64,000 nt of DNA, from the NCBI RefSeq assembly GCF_039543385.1, contig NZ_BAABJQ010000011.1:124001-188000 (forward strand), given 5' to 3'. Within the stretch, counting starts at the first letter, position 1. Every line of letters starts with the position of its first letter. Below the pieces are notes generated by a model, which saw nothing but the letters and a program-made list of their open reading frames with translations, was not told the origin of the DNA and ran no database searches. Both the position numbers and the translations under genes were made by a program. Positions 44,606 to 52,900 of the stretch are shown here, in pieces. The DNA is from Rugosimonospora acidiphila (GTDB lineage: Bacteria; Actinomycetota; Actinomycetes; Mycobacteriales; Micromonosporaceae).

Positions 44606-44721
44606 GCGGTTCTATGATCGCGCGGGCAGCGCCCCGCTCGGCGGTGAGGGCGGCGGCCCGGCCGGCATCGGGGCGGGGGAGACTGACCCCACGATTTGTC
44701 GACCTGGTGAGGGAGAGCGTG

Positions 44722-46056
44722 GTGCGTCGCGACGGCGGGAGGCGGGCCGGAGCCCGTGCGGTGGGTGGCGCCCTACTCGCGATCGGCTGCGCGGCATCCG
44801 TGCTCGTGGCCGGGGTGCTGGTGGCGGCACCGGCCACACCCGCCGCGGCGGCGGACGACAACTGCGTCGCGGCCGGGCAGTCGCTCACGCCCGCGCTGTG
44901 GGCACAGCAGCTGCTCGCCCCGGAGCGGGCCTGGTCGTTCACCAAGGGGAGCGGTCAGAAGGTAGCGGTCCTCGACTCCGGTGTGGACGCCGACCAGCCG
45001 CAGCTGCGCGGCCACGTGAGCAACGGGTACGACGCGGTCAGGAACAGCGGCTCGGCCGACACCGACTGCGCCGGCACCGGTACCCAGGTGGCCGGCGCCA
45101 TCGCGGCACAGCAGGCCGGCTCGTCCGGCATCTACGGCGTGGCCCCCGGGGTGACCATCGTTCCGGTACGCGTGACCGGCGAGCCCGGCGACGACTCCAC
45201 CACGCCGGTCTCGGCCACCGTGCTGGCGCGCGGCATCAACTGGGCGGTCGACCAGCACGTGGACGTGCTGGACATCTCGGTGGCCATCTCGACCGACAGC
45301 GCCTCGGTGCGGGACGCGATCGCGGGCGCGGTATCGGCCGGCATCACGGTCGTCGCGGCGGTCGGCGACCTGGGCGACTCCAACGGCGGCAACCCGACCC
45401 CGTACCCGGCAAACTACCCCGGCGTCATCGGCGTGGGTGCCATCGCGCAGGACGGCACGTGGTGGCCGAGTTCGGGGCACGGCGGCTACGTTGACCTGGT
45501 CGCGCCGGGCGCCGGCGTGCCGGCCCTGCAACGCGACCAGGGCCTGGTGAACGTGCAGGGCAGCACCGCGCTCGCGGCCGGTTTCGTCAGCGGAGCGGCC
45601 GCGCTGACCCGGGCCCGCTGGACCGACCTGAGCACCGCACAGCTCACCGGGCGGCTGCTGGGCACCGCTACTCCGGCTGCCGGCGGGCAGGACGGCCCCG
45701 AGTACGGCAGCGGCATCGTCAACCCGTACGGCGCTGTCACCGACGACCTGGTGGACCGGGCGCCGGTGCCGATGTCGGCGTTCGCCCCGCACGGGCCGAG
45801 CGCCCAGGAGTTGGCCCGGCGGGCGACTCTGAACCACAGCCGGCGGCTGGCCATCCTGTTGACCGCCGTGGGGATCGGCCTGCTCGTGGTCGTGGCCGTG
45901 GCTGCGGTCGGGGTGCCCCGGGCCCGGCGCCGCGCCTGGCGCCCGGCCCTCGCCGCGTCGCCGCCCGCCCGCGAGGAGCCGGACGAGCCGGCGCCGCCGG
46001 CCCTGCTGTTCGGGGAGCTGTCGCCCGCCGCCACCCCGCCCGGCCACCCACACTGA
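44722..46056 (+). CDS. mycP: Type VII secretion mycosin, predicted catalytically inactive
   Basis: A 444-residue subtilisin-fold membrane protein. The GTG at 44722 is chosen because AGGGAG (44710-44715) lies 6 bases upstream and because it gives a proper signal peptide (RRDGGRR, a ~20-residue hydrophobic core, Ala-rich cleavage region). An ATG at 44614 and the adjacent GTG at 44719 are in frame but fit less well. A C-terminal membrane helix (~374-395) and a basic, Pro-rich tail complete the mycosin layout. Of the catalytic triad only Asp85 (VLDSGVD) is left: the GHGT motif reads GTGT (Thr119), the GTSxAAP motif reads STALAAG (Ala283), and the oxyanion Asn is Asp216 (VGDLG). Mycosins are known to be needed for ESX complex stability independently of proteolysis, so a structural role fits. 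Confidence 0.93.
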   Translation: MRRDGGRRAGARAVGGALLAIGCAASVLVAGVLVAAPATPAAAADDNCVAAGQSLTPALWAQQLLAPERAWSFTKGSGQKVAVLDSGVDADQPQLRGHVSNGYDAVRNSGSADTDCAGTGTQVAGAIAAQQAGSSGIYGVAPGVTIVPVRVTGEPGDDSTTPVSATVLARGINWAVDQHVDVLDISVAISTDSASVRDAIAGAVSAGITVVAAVGDLGDSNGGNPTPYPANYPGVIGVGAIAQDGTWWPSSGHGGYVDLVAPGAGVPALQRDQGLVNVQGSTALAAGFVSGAAALTRARWTDLSTAQLTGRLLGTATPAAGGQDGPEYGSGIVNPYGAVTDDLVDRAPVPMSAFAPHGPSAQELARRATLNHSRRLAILLTAVGIGLLVVVAVAAVGVPRARRRAWRPALAASPPAREEPDEPAPPALLFGELSPAATPPGHPH

Positions 46057-46089
46057 CCCGCCCCCGGCTGGCAACGCCGAGAGTAAACG

Positions 46090-46125
46090 GGGCGGGCATG
46101 GGGCCCTGAGACTCCATGCCCGCCC
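46090..46125. terminator. Bidirectional hairpin between mycP and esxA
   Basis: A perfect 12-bp inverted repeat, gggcgggcatgg (46090-46101) and its complement (46114-46125), encloses a 12-base loop. It lies between the two converging genes. Neither side has a long T tract, though the minus-strand transcript runs into CCGTTTACT. High-G+C bacteria often use such stems. Confidence 0.7.
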
Positions 46126-46148
46126 TGAGAAAGACCGACTCGACGCGG

Positions 46149-46445
46149 TCAGATGCTGAACTGGGCTCCCGCGGCCTTGTCCGCCGCCGCCATGTTCTCC
46201 CGCACGTCGCCGACCGTCTTGCTCAGCGTCCGCAGGGTTGCGGCCATGTCGTCGGCCTCGGCCCGCCACTTGTTCCGGTAGGTCGTGAACTCGTCCTTCG
46301 CGGCGCCCGTCCAGTTGAGGGCCTTGAAAGCCGCGTCCACGTCGTCGAGGTGCTGATCCATCTGCCTGATGAACGCGTCGATGGCGCCGCCGACCGTCTC
46401 GATGTGGGCGAAGTTGTAGACAATGCCGTCACCGGAAGTTGTCAT
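46149..46445 (-). CDS. esxA: WXG100 family protein, EsxA-like
   Basis: A 98-residue helical-hairpin protein of the length typical for WXG100 substrates. The turn motif WTG is present (NWTGAAKDEF), flanked by helices with LDDVDAAFKAL before and YRNKW..EADDMAATL after, much as in EsxA. No C-terminal YxxxD/E export motif is seen; in ESX pairs the partner usually carries it. It is the last gene of the minus-strand operon and starts one base after the stop of the partner gene, with a GGGGGAA ribosome binding site inside the partner's 3' end. Heterodimer formation with the upstream product and export through EccC are expected from the family. Confidence 0.9.
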   Translation of the reverse strand: MTTSGDGIVYNFAHIETVGGAIDAFIRQMDQHLDDVDAAFKALNWTGAAKDEFTTYRNKWRAEADDMAATLRTLSKTVGDVRENMAAADKAAGAQFSI

Positions 46446-46446
46446 C

Positions 46447-46803
46447 TCAGTTCCCCCGTAGAGCCTGGGCGGCGCTGAAGGCGCCGGATTGCTGCTGCAC
46501 CTTCATGATTTCGGCGCGGGCACCGGCGTCGGTCGCGTCGAACACCCTCCCGGTCTGGTTCACCTTGTCGGCCATGTAGTTCAGCGCCTTGAGCATCCCT
46601 TGCAGGTCCTGCTCGAGATGGCTGACGACATCCTGGAAGCCGCTGCCGGCGGCTCCCACGAAGCCGGGCGCCGCCAGTTGGACCTCGTCCAGCAGCCGGG
46701 ACAGGTTGAGCGCGATGCCCTCACCGGCCCCGGTCGCGGAGTCCGCCGCCTTCTGCATCAGGACCGGGTCGCCCTGTGTGACGCCACCATTTGGGCTCGT
46801 CAC
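46447..46803 (-). CDS. esxB: WXG100-superfamily partner protein, EsxB-like
   Basis: A 118-residue protein with two predicted helices, GTG start, ribosome binding site GTGAAG 4-5 bases upstream. It aligns with CFP-10-type proteins, but the turn motif reads FVG (PGFVGAAGSGF) where WxG is usual. The C-terminal export motif reads FDATD where YxxxD is usual; both aromatic positions are Phe. It is co-transcribed with the WTG-bearing esxA, which follows after one base, so the pair should form the heterodimer exported by this system. An N-terminal extension of about 15 residues (SPNGGVTQGD) precedes the first helix. Upstream, 145 bases separate it from eccB, enough for its own promoter, though I see no convincing one. 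Confidence 0.85.
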   Translation of the reverse strand: MTSPNGGVTQGDPVLMQKAADSATGAGEGIALNLSRLLDEVQLAAPGFVGAAGSGFQDVVSHLEQDLQGMLKALNYMADKVNQTGRVFDATDAGARAEIMKVQQQSGAFSAAQALRGN

Positions 46804-46948
46804 GTCGCTTCACCCACTTCCTCATCGTCCACCGCCGGGGTGGATTCGCTTGCCGCCGGCCCGGCGAAGGTTGGTGCCGGGCGAAACTCCGATGTTGATC
46901 GTCAACCGAGGCTATCAACGCGCCGCACACCTCACCATGAGGCGTCGG

Positions 46949-48370
46949 TCATGAGCCGCCGGTGCTTGCGCCGGACACCGGGGTCTTGGCCGCCGCCGGG
47001 TCGAGGGCCGGGCCGGCCGGGATGAGCCGGACCAGGTCATCCGGCATGGCGACCGCGGCCGACGGCTGGTATCCCAACGCCTTCAGCACGTCATCCGAGG
47101 CGATCGCGTACCGGATGCCCAGGTCGGTGACCAGGTAGTAGCCGCCCGCGGCGGTGGTGGCCGACGCCATCACCCGGACCACCTCGGCGCGCCCGGCCGG
47201 CACGACCACCCGGTCGGCGAGCACCGCGCCGTTCGAGGCGCCGGACCCGGTGGGGGTGCCGGTGCCGGCCACCGGCAGCTTCCCGCCGATCGACACGGCG
47301 GGCGGCTGCTTCGCGCCGGTGAACGCGGCGCAGAGCGGGTCGGTCGGGTCGGTCAACTGGGCCAGCGCCGGCGGCCGCTCGGGCGGCGCGGCGGCACCGC
47401 TCGCGGGCTGAAGTTGGGTGCTTTGCGGCAGCCTGGTCGAGTCGCTGACGCTGATCTGCTGCGGCTGCTGCCCGCTCTGTCCGGCCGCCACGATGTCCTT
47501 CTGCAGCTCGGTGATGGGCGCCAGGCCGTCGCTCAAGACCAGCCAGTAATCGACGCCTCCGTTACCGACCTGGGTGACCAGCAGGTCGCCGATGCGGTGC
47601 CCGTCGACGGCCGGCGACGGCGATCCGTTGCCCGAGATGGTGATGGGGCCGATGTCGGCGCCCCGGGGCAGCCCGTTGAGCCACGCGGTTCCGCCCGGGA
47701 TCGGGCTGACGATGCCGAACAGTGCCGGCACCACCTGCTTGTCGATCTGATACCGGGTGCCGTGCCAGATCAGGTACGTGGTGTTGGTCTCCGGGTCGCT
47801 GACCAGCAGGCTCTTGTCGCCCAGCGGCTGGGCGCCGGCCGGCGCCACGGACAGCGCGAGCGTCGTGGTGGTGGCGTCGCCGGTGGCGGCGGTCGCCGCG
47901 GTGCACAACGTCCACGGCGCGCCGGCGGTGTTCGAGGCGCCGGGCAGCGACGCCGGCGCGTTCGGGATGCCCAGCATCACGCCCCGGGGCACCCCGACCA
48001 GGGACGACGACGACTCCTGGAACACCGACGGGGTGCCGCTCGAGGTGGCGCCCACGGTGTCCAGCAGCGCGGAGGCGTAGTTGAGCATCGGGTGGAGCTG
48101 GCCGCCGCTGTACACGTAGGTGGCGCCGGTCTCCTTCTCCACCACTATCGCGCCGTCGGTCTTCCAGGTGTCGCTGCCCATCTTGGTGAGCAGCCCGTAC
48201 ACGCCGAACGCGGCGCCAACCATGACCGCGATCATCAGCCCGGCGAAGACCGCCCCGATGCCCCGGCGCAGCGGCGACTGCGCGGGGTCGGTCTCCCGCA
48301 TCACGAACGCGGAGATGACCCGCTGGGTCAGGAACTGGTAGGACTGCAGCTGGTCCCGACGCGACGCCAT
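46949..48370 (-). CDS. eccB: Type VII secretion membrane protein EccB
   Basis: A 473-residue protein with the EccB hallmarks: the N-terminal MASRRDQLQSYQFLTQRV phrase, one membrane helix (~38-61), and a large extracytoplasmic region of repeat-like R1-R4 lobes (GDKSLLVSDPETNTTYLIW, GGYYLVTDLGIRYAI). Two cysteines (TLC and LCAAF) match the pair that forms the disulfide in mycobacterial EccB. The ATG at 48370 is preferred over an upstream start because it begins the conserved phrase and has GAGGTAG 3-5 bases before it. It follows eccD by 7 bases. The product is a core part of the inner-membrane translocation complex with EccC, EccD and EccE. Confidence 0.95.
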   Translation of the reverse strand: MASRRDQLQSYQFLTQRVISAFVMRETDPAQSPLRRGIGAVFAGLMIAVMVGAAFGVYGLLTKMGSDTWKTDGAIVVEKETGATYVYSGGQLHPMLNYASALLDTVGATSSGTPSVFQESSSSLVGVPRGVMLGIPNAPASLPGASNTAGAPWTLCTAATAATGDATTTTLALSVAPAGAQPLGDKSLLVSDPETNTTYLIWHGTRYQIDKQVVPALFGIVSPIPGGTAWLNGLPRGADIGPITISGNGSPSPAVDGHRIGDLLVTQVGNGGVDYWLVLSDGLAPITELQKDIVAAGQSGQQPQQISVSDSTRLPQSTQLQPASGAAAPPERPPALAQLTDPTDPLCAAFTGAKQPPAVSIGGKLPVAGTGTPTGSGASNGAVLADRVVVPAGRAEVVRVMASATTAAGGYYLVTDLGIRYAIASDDVLKALGYQPSAAVAMPDDLVRLIPAGPALDPAAAKTPVSGASTGGS

Positions 48371-48377
48371 GTCTACC

Positions 48378-49781
48378 TCAGCCGATCGACGCGAACAGTC
48401 CCTGGATGGTGTGGTACAGGCCGGTGATCGCACAGGCCAGCGGTACCAGCGCCATGATGGCCAGCACGTCCACGATGTCGGCCATCCGCCCCACGCGCGG
48501 CGACGGGGAGCGCTTGCTGTAGACCATCCCGGCCGCCAGCACCAGGCCGGCCACCAGTGCGACGACGAACAGCAACAACAGCCGCACCCCGATGTTCGGC
48601 GAGCGCAGCGTCATCCCGAACACCGTCAGCGCCAGCAGTACTATCCCGCTTACCATCAGCGGGATGCGCTGGGTAGGGGTGGGAAACAGCCGGCCGCGCA
48701 GCAGCAGGGCGGCGGCCGCGACGACGATGAGCACGTAGTCCGTGGCGGAGCCGTCCAGGACCAGCACGACCGCGCAGCACACGCCGATCACCGCCGCGCC
48801 CAGCAGCATGCCGGACAGCAGCTCGGTGGCCCGCGCCACGGCGGCGAACACCCCCTCGCGCGGGGGCATCGGCCGGTCTTCGAGGATGTCTTCCGGCCGG
48901 TCGGGCAGGACCGGTACGGGCAGCTTGCCCAACGAGCCGGCGATCAGCGGGTAGCCGGGCAGCAGCCCCAGCGCGACGGTGAGGGTGATCGCGGCGGCAC
49001 CGGCCGGTGACGTACCGGCGAAGCACAACAGCGCGGCGAGCATCCCGGCCAGGCCGGCACCGATCCCGGCCACGAACACGCGCAGCGTCGCGGCCACCCC
49101 GGCGTACCCGATGACGCCGAAGACGGTGAGCGCGGCCGAGCCGAGCAGCAGCTGCGGTGCGCCGAGGCGGTCCAGCGCGGTACCGGCCGGCGCGGTCAGC
49201 AGCAGCCCGCCGGCGAACGCGTAGGGCAGGGCGCAGCCGGCCAGCACGGCGCCGGCGGAGGCGTCGGACGCCGCCCGGGACAGCACGATCCCGATCAGGG
49301 CGGCGATGGCGGCCACGGCCAGGGCGCAGCCGGCCGGCAGCGGCCAGGGCGGCCCGGACAGCAGCACGTCGGACAGGCCGAGCACGAACACGACACTGGC
49401 CACGGCCAGGCCGCACCGGCGGGTGGCAGCGCCGCCCCAGGACCGTCCGGACCGTCTCGCGCCCCCGGCGATGACCTCGACGATGTCGTCGTAGGCCAGC
49501 TCCGGCCAGTCCATCCGCCGGGGCACCAGGTTCAGCAGCTCGCCGTCGCGGACCCCCTGCACCGACAGGCTGCGCGCCGGGTCGAGCTCGGCGCCGGTGG
49601 CCCGGCGCAGGGTCCAGCCGCCGTGCCGCTCGCCGTCGTCGGGCAGTTCGTCGCCGGCGTGCCGCAGCAGGTGCGGAAGCAGCTCGGCGACGAGCGCGTT
49701 CTCGGGTAACGCGACATCGATCCGGCGTTTGGGCGTCGCCACGGTAACCCGGGCAAGACCGACGCCAACCGGGGCCGTCAC
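48378..49781 (-). CDS. eccD: Type VII secretion membrane protein EccD
   Basis: A 467-residue protein with an N-terminal ubiquitin-like domain (~8-90: ARVTVATPKRRIDVALPE, then SVQGVRDGELLNLVPR), followed by about eleven hydrophobic membrane helices, the standard EccD design. The GTG at 49781 is chosen because a GGGAGG ribosome binding site ends 10 bases upstream and because residues before it look like translated leader. It is the first gene of the operon eccD-eccB-esxB-esxA. Two EccD protomers per unit line the presumed pore in known ESX structures. It is transcribed away from eccC across a 194-base shared region. Confidence 0.94.
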   Translation of the reverse strand: MTAPVGVGLARVTVATPKRRIDVALPENALVAELLPHLLRHAGDELPDDGERHGGWTLRRATGAELDPARSLSVQGVRDGELLNLVPRRMDWPELAYDDIVEVIAGGARRSGRSWGGAATRRCGLAVASVVFVLGLSDVLLSGPPWPLPAGCALAVAAIAALIGIVLSRAASDASAGAVLAGCALPYAFAGGLLLTAPAGTALDRLGAPQLLLGSAALTVFGVIGYAGVAATLRVFVAGIGAGLAGMLAALLCFAGTSPAGAAAITLTVALGLLPGYPLIAGSLGKLPVPVLPDRPEDILEDRPMPPREGVFAAVARATELLSGMLLGAAVIGVCCAVVLVLDGSATDYVLIVVAAAALLLRGRLFPTPTQRIPLMVSGIVLLALTVFGMTLRSPNIGVRLLLLFVVALVAGLVLAAGMVYSKRSPSPRVGRMADIVDVLAIMALVPLACAITGLYHTIQGLFASIG

Positions 49782-49975
49782 GCTGCTCACACCTCCCGGG
49801 CAGTTCAAGGCACGGCACACAAACCGGCCCGATCCGGGGGCCAACCTAGCATGCGATCACCAGCGCGCCGGTTCGCGTGCGCGTCGACCGGGCGCTCGCG
49901 CGTCCGGGCGCTCGCGCGTCCGGGCCCCGTGATCGCTTAGTTTAGGATGGCGCGGGTTCTGGAAGGAGACGGCGC
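49782..49975. promoter_or_regulatory. Divergent regulatory region between eccD and eccC
   Basis: This 194-base space must hold promoters for both secretion operons. A 16-base unit (GGGCGCTCGCGCGTCC) occurs twice head-to-tail at 49890-49905 and 49906-49921. An AT-richer stretch TTAGTTTAGGAT follows at 49937-49948, possibly a -10 element for eccC, 28 bases before the start codon. No clear -35 hexamer is seen. Confidence 0.5.
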
Positions 49976-52900
49976 GTGGGACTGGTAGTCGTCAGGCGGC
50001 CACCGCGCCGACTCGCACCGGCGATCCCGTCCGGGGAGGTGGTCCTCGACCCGCCCCCGGAGATTCCAAACGCCGCCGGCAAGGGCTGGGGCCGGATGCT
50101 CACCATCATGCCCATGGCCGCCGGCGCGGCCGCGATGGGGCTGATGATGGGGGTGCAGCGAGGCGGCGCCCTGTCGTATGTGGCCGGCGGCATGTACGGC
50201 GTCTCCACTCTCGGGATGATCGCCGCTCAGGTGGCCGGCCAGGTGGGTGGCCAGAGCAAGCGTGACATGATCGACGCGCGCCGGCAGTACATGCGCCGGC
50301 TCAGCCAGCTGCGCGCGCAGGTCCGCGCCACCATCCGGCAGCAGCGCGAGGCCGTGTACTACCGGCATCCGGATCCGAGCGCGCTGTGGTCGACCACGGC
50401 CAGCGGCCGGCTGTGGGAGCGCCGGCGGGCCGACCCGGACTTCGGGGTGGTGCGCATCGGCCTCGGGCCGCAGGAGATCGCCACGCCGCTGGTGCCGCCG
50501 CAGACTCGCCCGGTCGACGAGCTCGAACCGCTGTGCGCGGTGGCGCTGCGCAAGTTCGTATCCACCTACTCGGTCGTGCCGGACCTGCCGGTGGCCATCG
50601 CGCTGCGCGACTTCTCGCACGTGTACCTGCGCGGGTCGGACGACACGGTACGCGGCCTGGTGCGCTCGGTGATCGCCCAGCTGACCACCTTCCACGCCCC
50701 GGACGACCTGCTGGTGGTGCTCTGCGTGTCGGACGCGCGGCGCGCGCAGTGGGAGTGGGCGAAGTGGCTGCCGCACGCGCTGCACCCCACCAAGACCGAC
50801 GCGGTCGGGTCGGTGCGGCTGCTCGCCCCGGCCATCACCGCGCTGGAGGCGATGCTGGATGACGTGCTGGCCAACCGGCCGCGATTCAACCCGTCGGCGC
50901 GCGCGACCTCGGGCGGGCCGCACGTGGTGGTGCTCATCGACGGGGGCGCGACGGTCGGCTCCGACCATCTGATGACCGATGGCGGGGTCGAGGGCGTCAC
51001 GCTCATCGACCTGTCCAATTCGCCGCCCCGGCTGCTGGACGAGTCGGCGGTGGTGCTGGACATCGCCGAGGACGGCACCATCACCGGTACCACGATGGAC
51101 GGCGCGACCGAGGTCGGGAAGGCCGACGGGCTGGCCAACAACGGGGCCGAGGCGCTGGTACGCGAGCTGGCCCCGCTGCGGCTGTCGGCGACCTCGGTCA
51201 GCGACCAGTCGTCGGCCATCACCGATCTGGGCCTGTCCCAGCTGCTGGAGCTCGGCGACCCGTACGAGTTCGACGTGGCCAAGGGCTGGACCAGCCGGCC
51301 GAACCGGGACCGGCTCCGGATACCCATCGGGGTCAGCCTGGACGGTCGCCCGATCGAGCTGGACCTCAAGGAGTCGGCGCAGGAGGGTATGGGCCCGCAC
51401 GGGCTGCTCGTTGGCGCGACCGGCTCCGGCAAGAGTGAGCTGCTGCGCACCCTGGTGCTGGCGCTCGCGGCGACCCACGACTCGGAGATCCTCAACTTCG
51501 TCCTGGTCGACTTCAAGGGTGGCGCCACGTTCACCAAGCTGGACCGGCTGCCGCACACCAGCGCGGTGATCACCAACCTGGAAGAGGAACTGTCGCTGGT
51601 CGACCGCATGCTCGGCGCGATCCAGGGCGAGCTGATGCGCCGCCAGGAGCTGCTGCGGCACGCCGGCAACTACGCGTCGCAGCGCGACTACGAGCGCGCC
51701 CGGGCGGCTGGGGTGCCGCTGGCCCCCCTGCCCAGCCTGCTCATCATCGTCGACGAGTTCAGCGAGCTGTTGACCGCCCGCCCCGACTTCATCGAGATGT
51801 TCGTGCAGATCGGCCGGGTCGGCCGGTCGCTGGGCGTGCACCTGCTGCTCGCCTCGCAGCGGCTGGAGGAGGGCCGGCTGCGCGGCCTGGAGACGCACCT
51901 GTCGTACCGGATCGGCCTGCGTACCTTCTCGTCCATGGACAGCCGGGCGGTGCTCGGCGTACCCGACGCGTACGAGCTGCCCCGCTCGCCGGGTAACGGG
52001 TACATCAAGGCCGGCACCGAGGGGTTGATCCGGTTCCGGGCCGCGTACGTCTCCGGCGTGTACCACGGCGAGGGCCAGCGCACCAAGCTCTCCGGGCAGC
52101 CCGCCGACGTGGTGCGGCCCTACACCACGCACTACGTGGCGGCCCCGGTGACCCAGGAGCCCGAACAGGCTCCGGCCGAGGTGGAGACCGTCGGCGGGGA
52201 CACCCTGCTGGACGTGCTGGTCGGCCGGATGGAGGGGCGCGGCACGCCGGCCCACCAGGTGTGGCTGCCGCCGCTGTCCGACCCGGCCACGCTGGACCAG
52301 CTGCTGCCCGCCCTCGCGCACACCGCTCAGCGCGGGTTGACCGCGAATGAGGCGTCCGTGCTGGGCGCCGTGCACGGCCTGGTCGGCGTCATCGACAAGC
52401 CGTTCGAGCAGCGCCGCGACCCGATGTGGCTGGACCTGTCCGGCGGCGCGGGCAACCTGGCGGTGATCGGCGGGCCGCAGAGCGGCAAGAGCACGTTCCT
52501 GCGCACTCTCATCGTGAGCCTGGCGCTGACACACACCCCGGTCGAGGCCCAGTTCTACTGCCTGGACTTCGGCGGTGGCGCGCTGACGACCCTGCGGGAC
52601 CTGCCGCACGTGGGCAGCGTGGCCACCCGGCGCGACATCAACCGGGTACGCCGCACGGTCGCCGAGCTGTACGCGCTGGTGCAGGAGCGGGAGCAGCTGT
52701 TCGCCTCGGCCGGCATCGACAGCATCGCGACGTACCGCCGGGCCAAGCGAGCGGGCCAGCTGCCCAACGACCCGTTCGGCGACGTTTTCCTGGTGGTCGA
52801 CGGCTGGGCGACGCTGCGCGGCGACTTCGAGGACCTGGAACCGGTGGTGGCCGAACTGGCCAGCCGCGGCCTCGGCTTCGGTGTGCACGTGGTGGCCAGC

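Noticed and set aside
43787..44602. Aminoglycoside resistance determinant
   Set aside because: The domain is the tail of a giant protein and lacks the catalytic Asp (HSTLHPGN), so phosphorylation of an antibiotic is not expected.
2..44605. Giant gene as a polyketide or nonribosomal peptide megasynthase
   Set aside because: No ketosynthase, acyltransferase, condensation, adenylation or carrier-protein motifs are seen. The repeated unit is ~150 residues, not a biosynthetic module.
44572..44721. Longer N terminus for the mycosin (starts at 44572 or 44614)
   Set aside because: These would overlap or abut the giant gene, lack a ribosome binding site, and put ~36-50 basic residues before a good signal peptide that has its own site at 44710.
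46894..46906. Small palindrome GTTGATCGTCAAC upstream of esxB as an operator
   Set aside because: Only 5 bp per arm, single copy, and no promoter elements positioned around it; could be chance.
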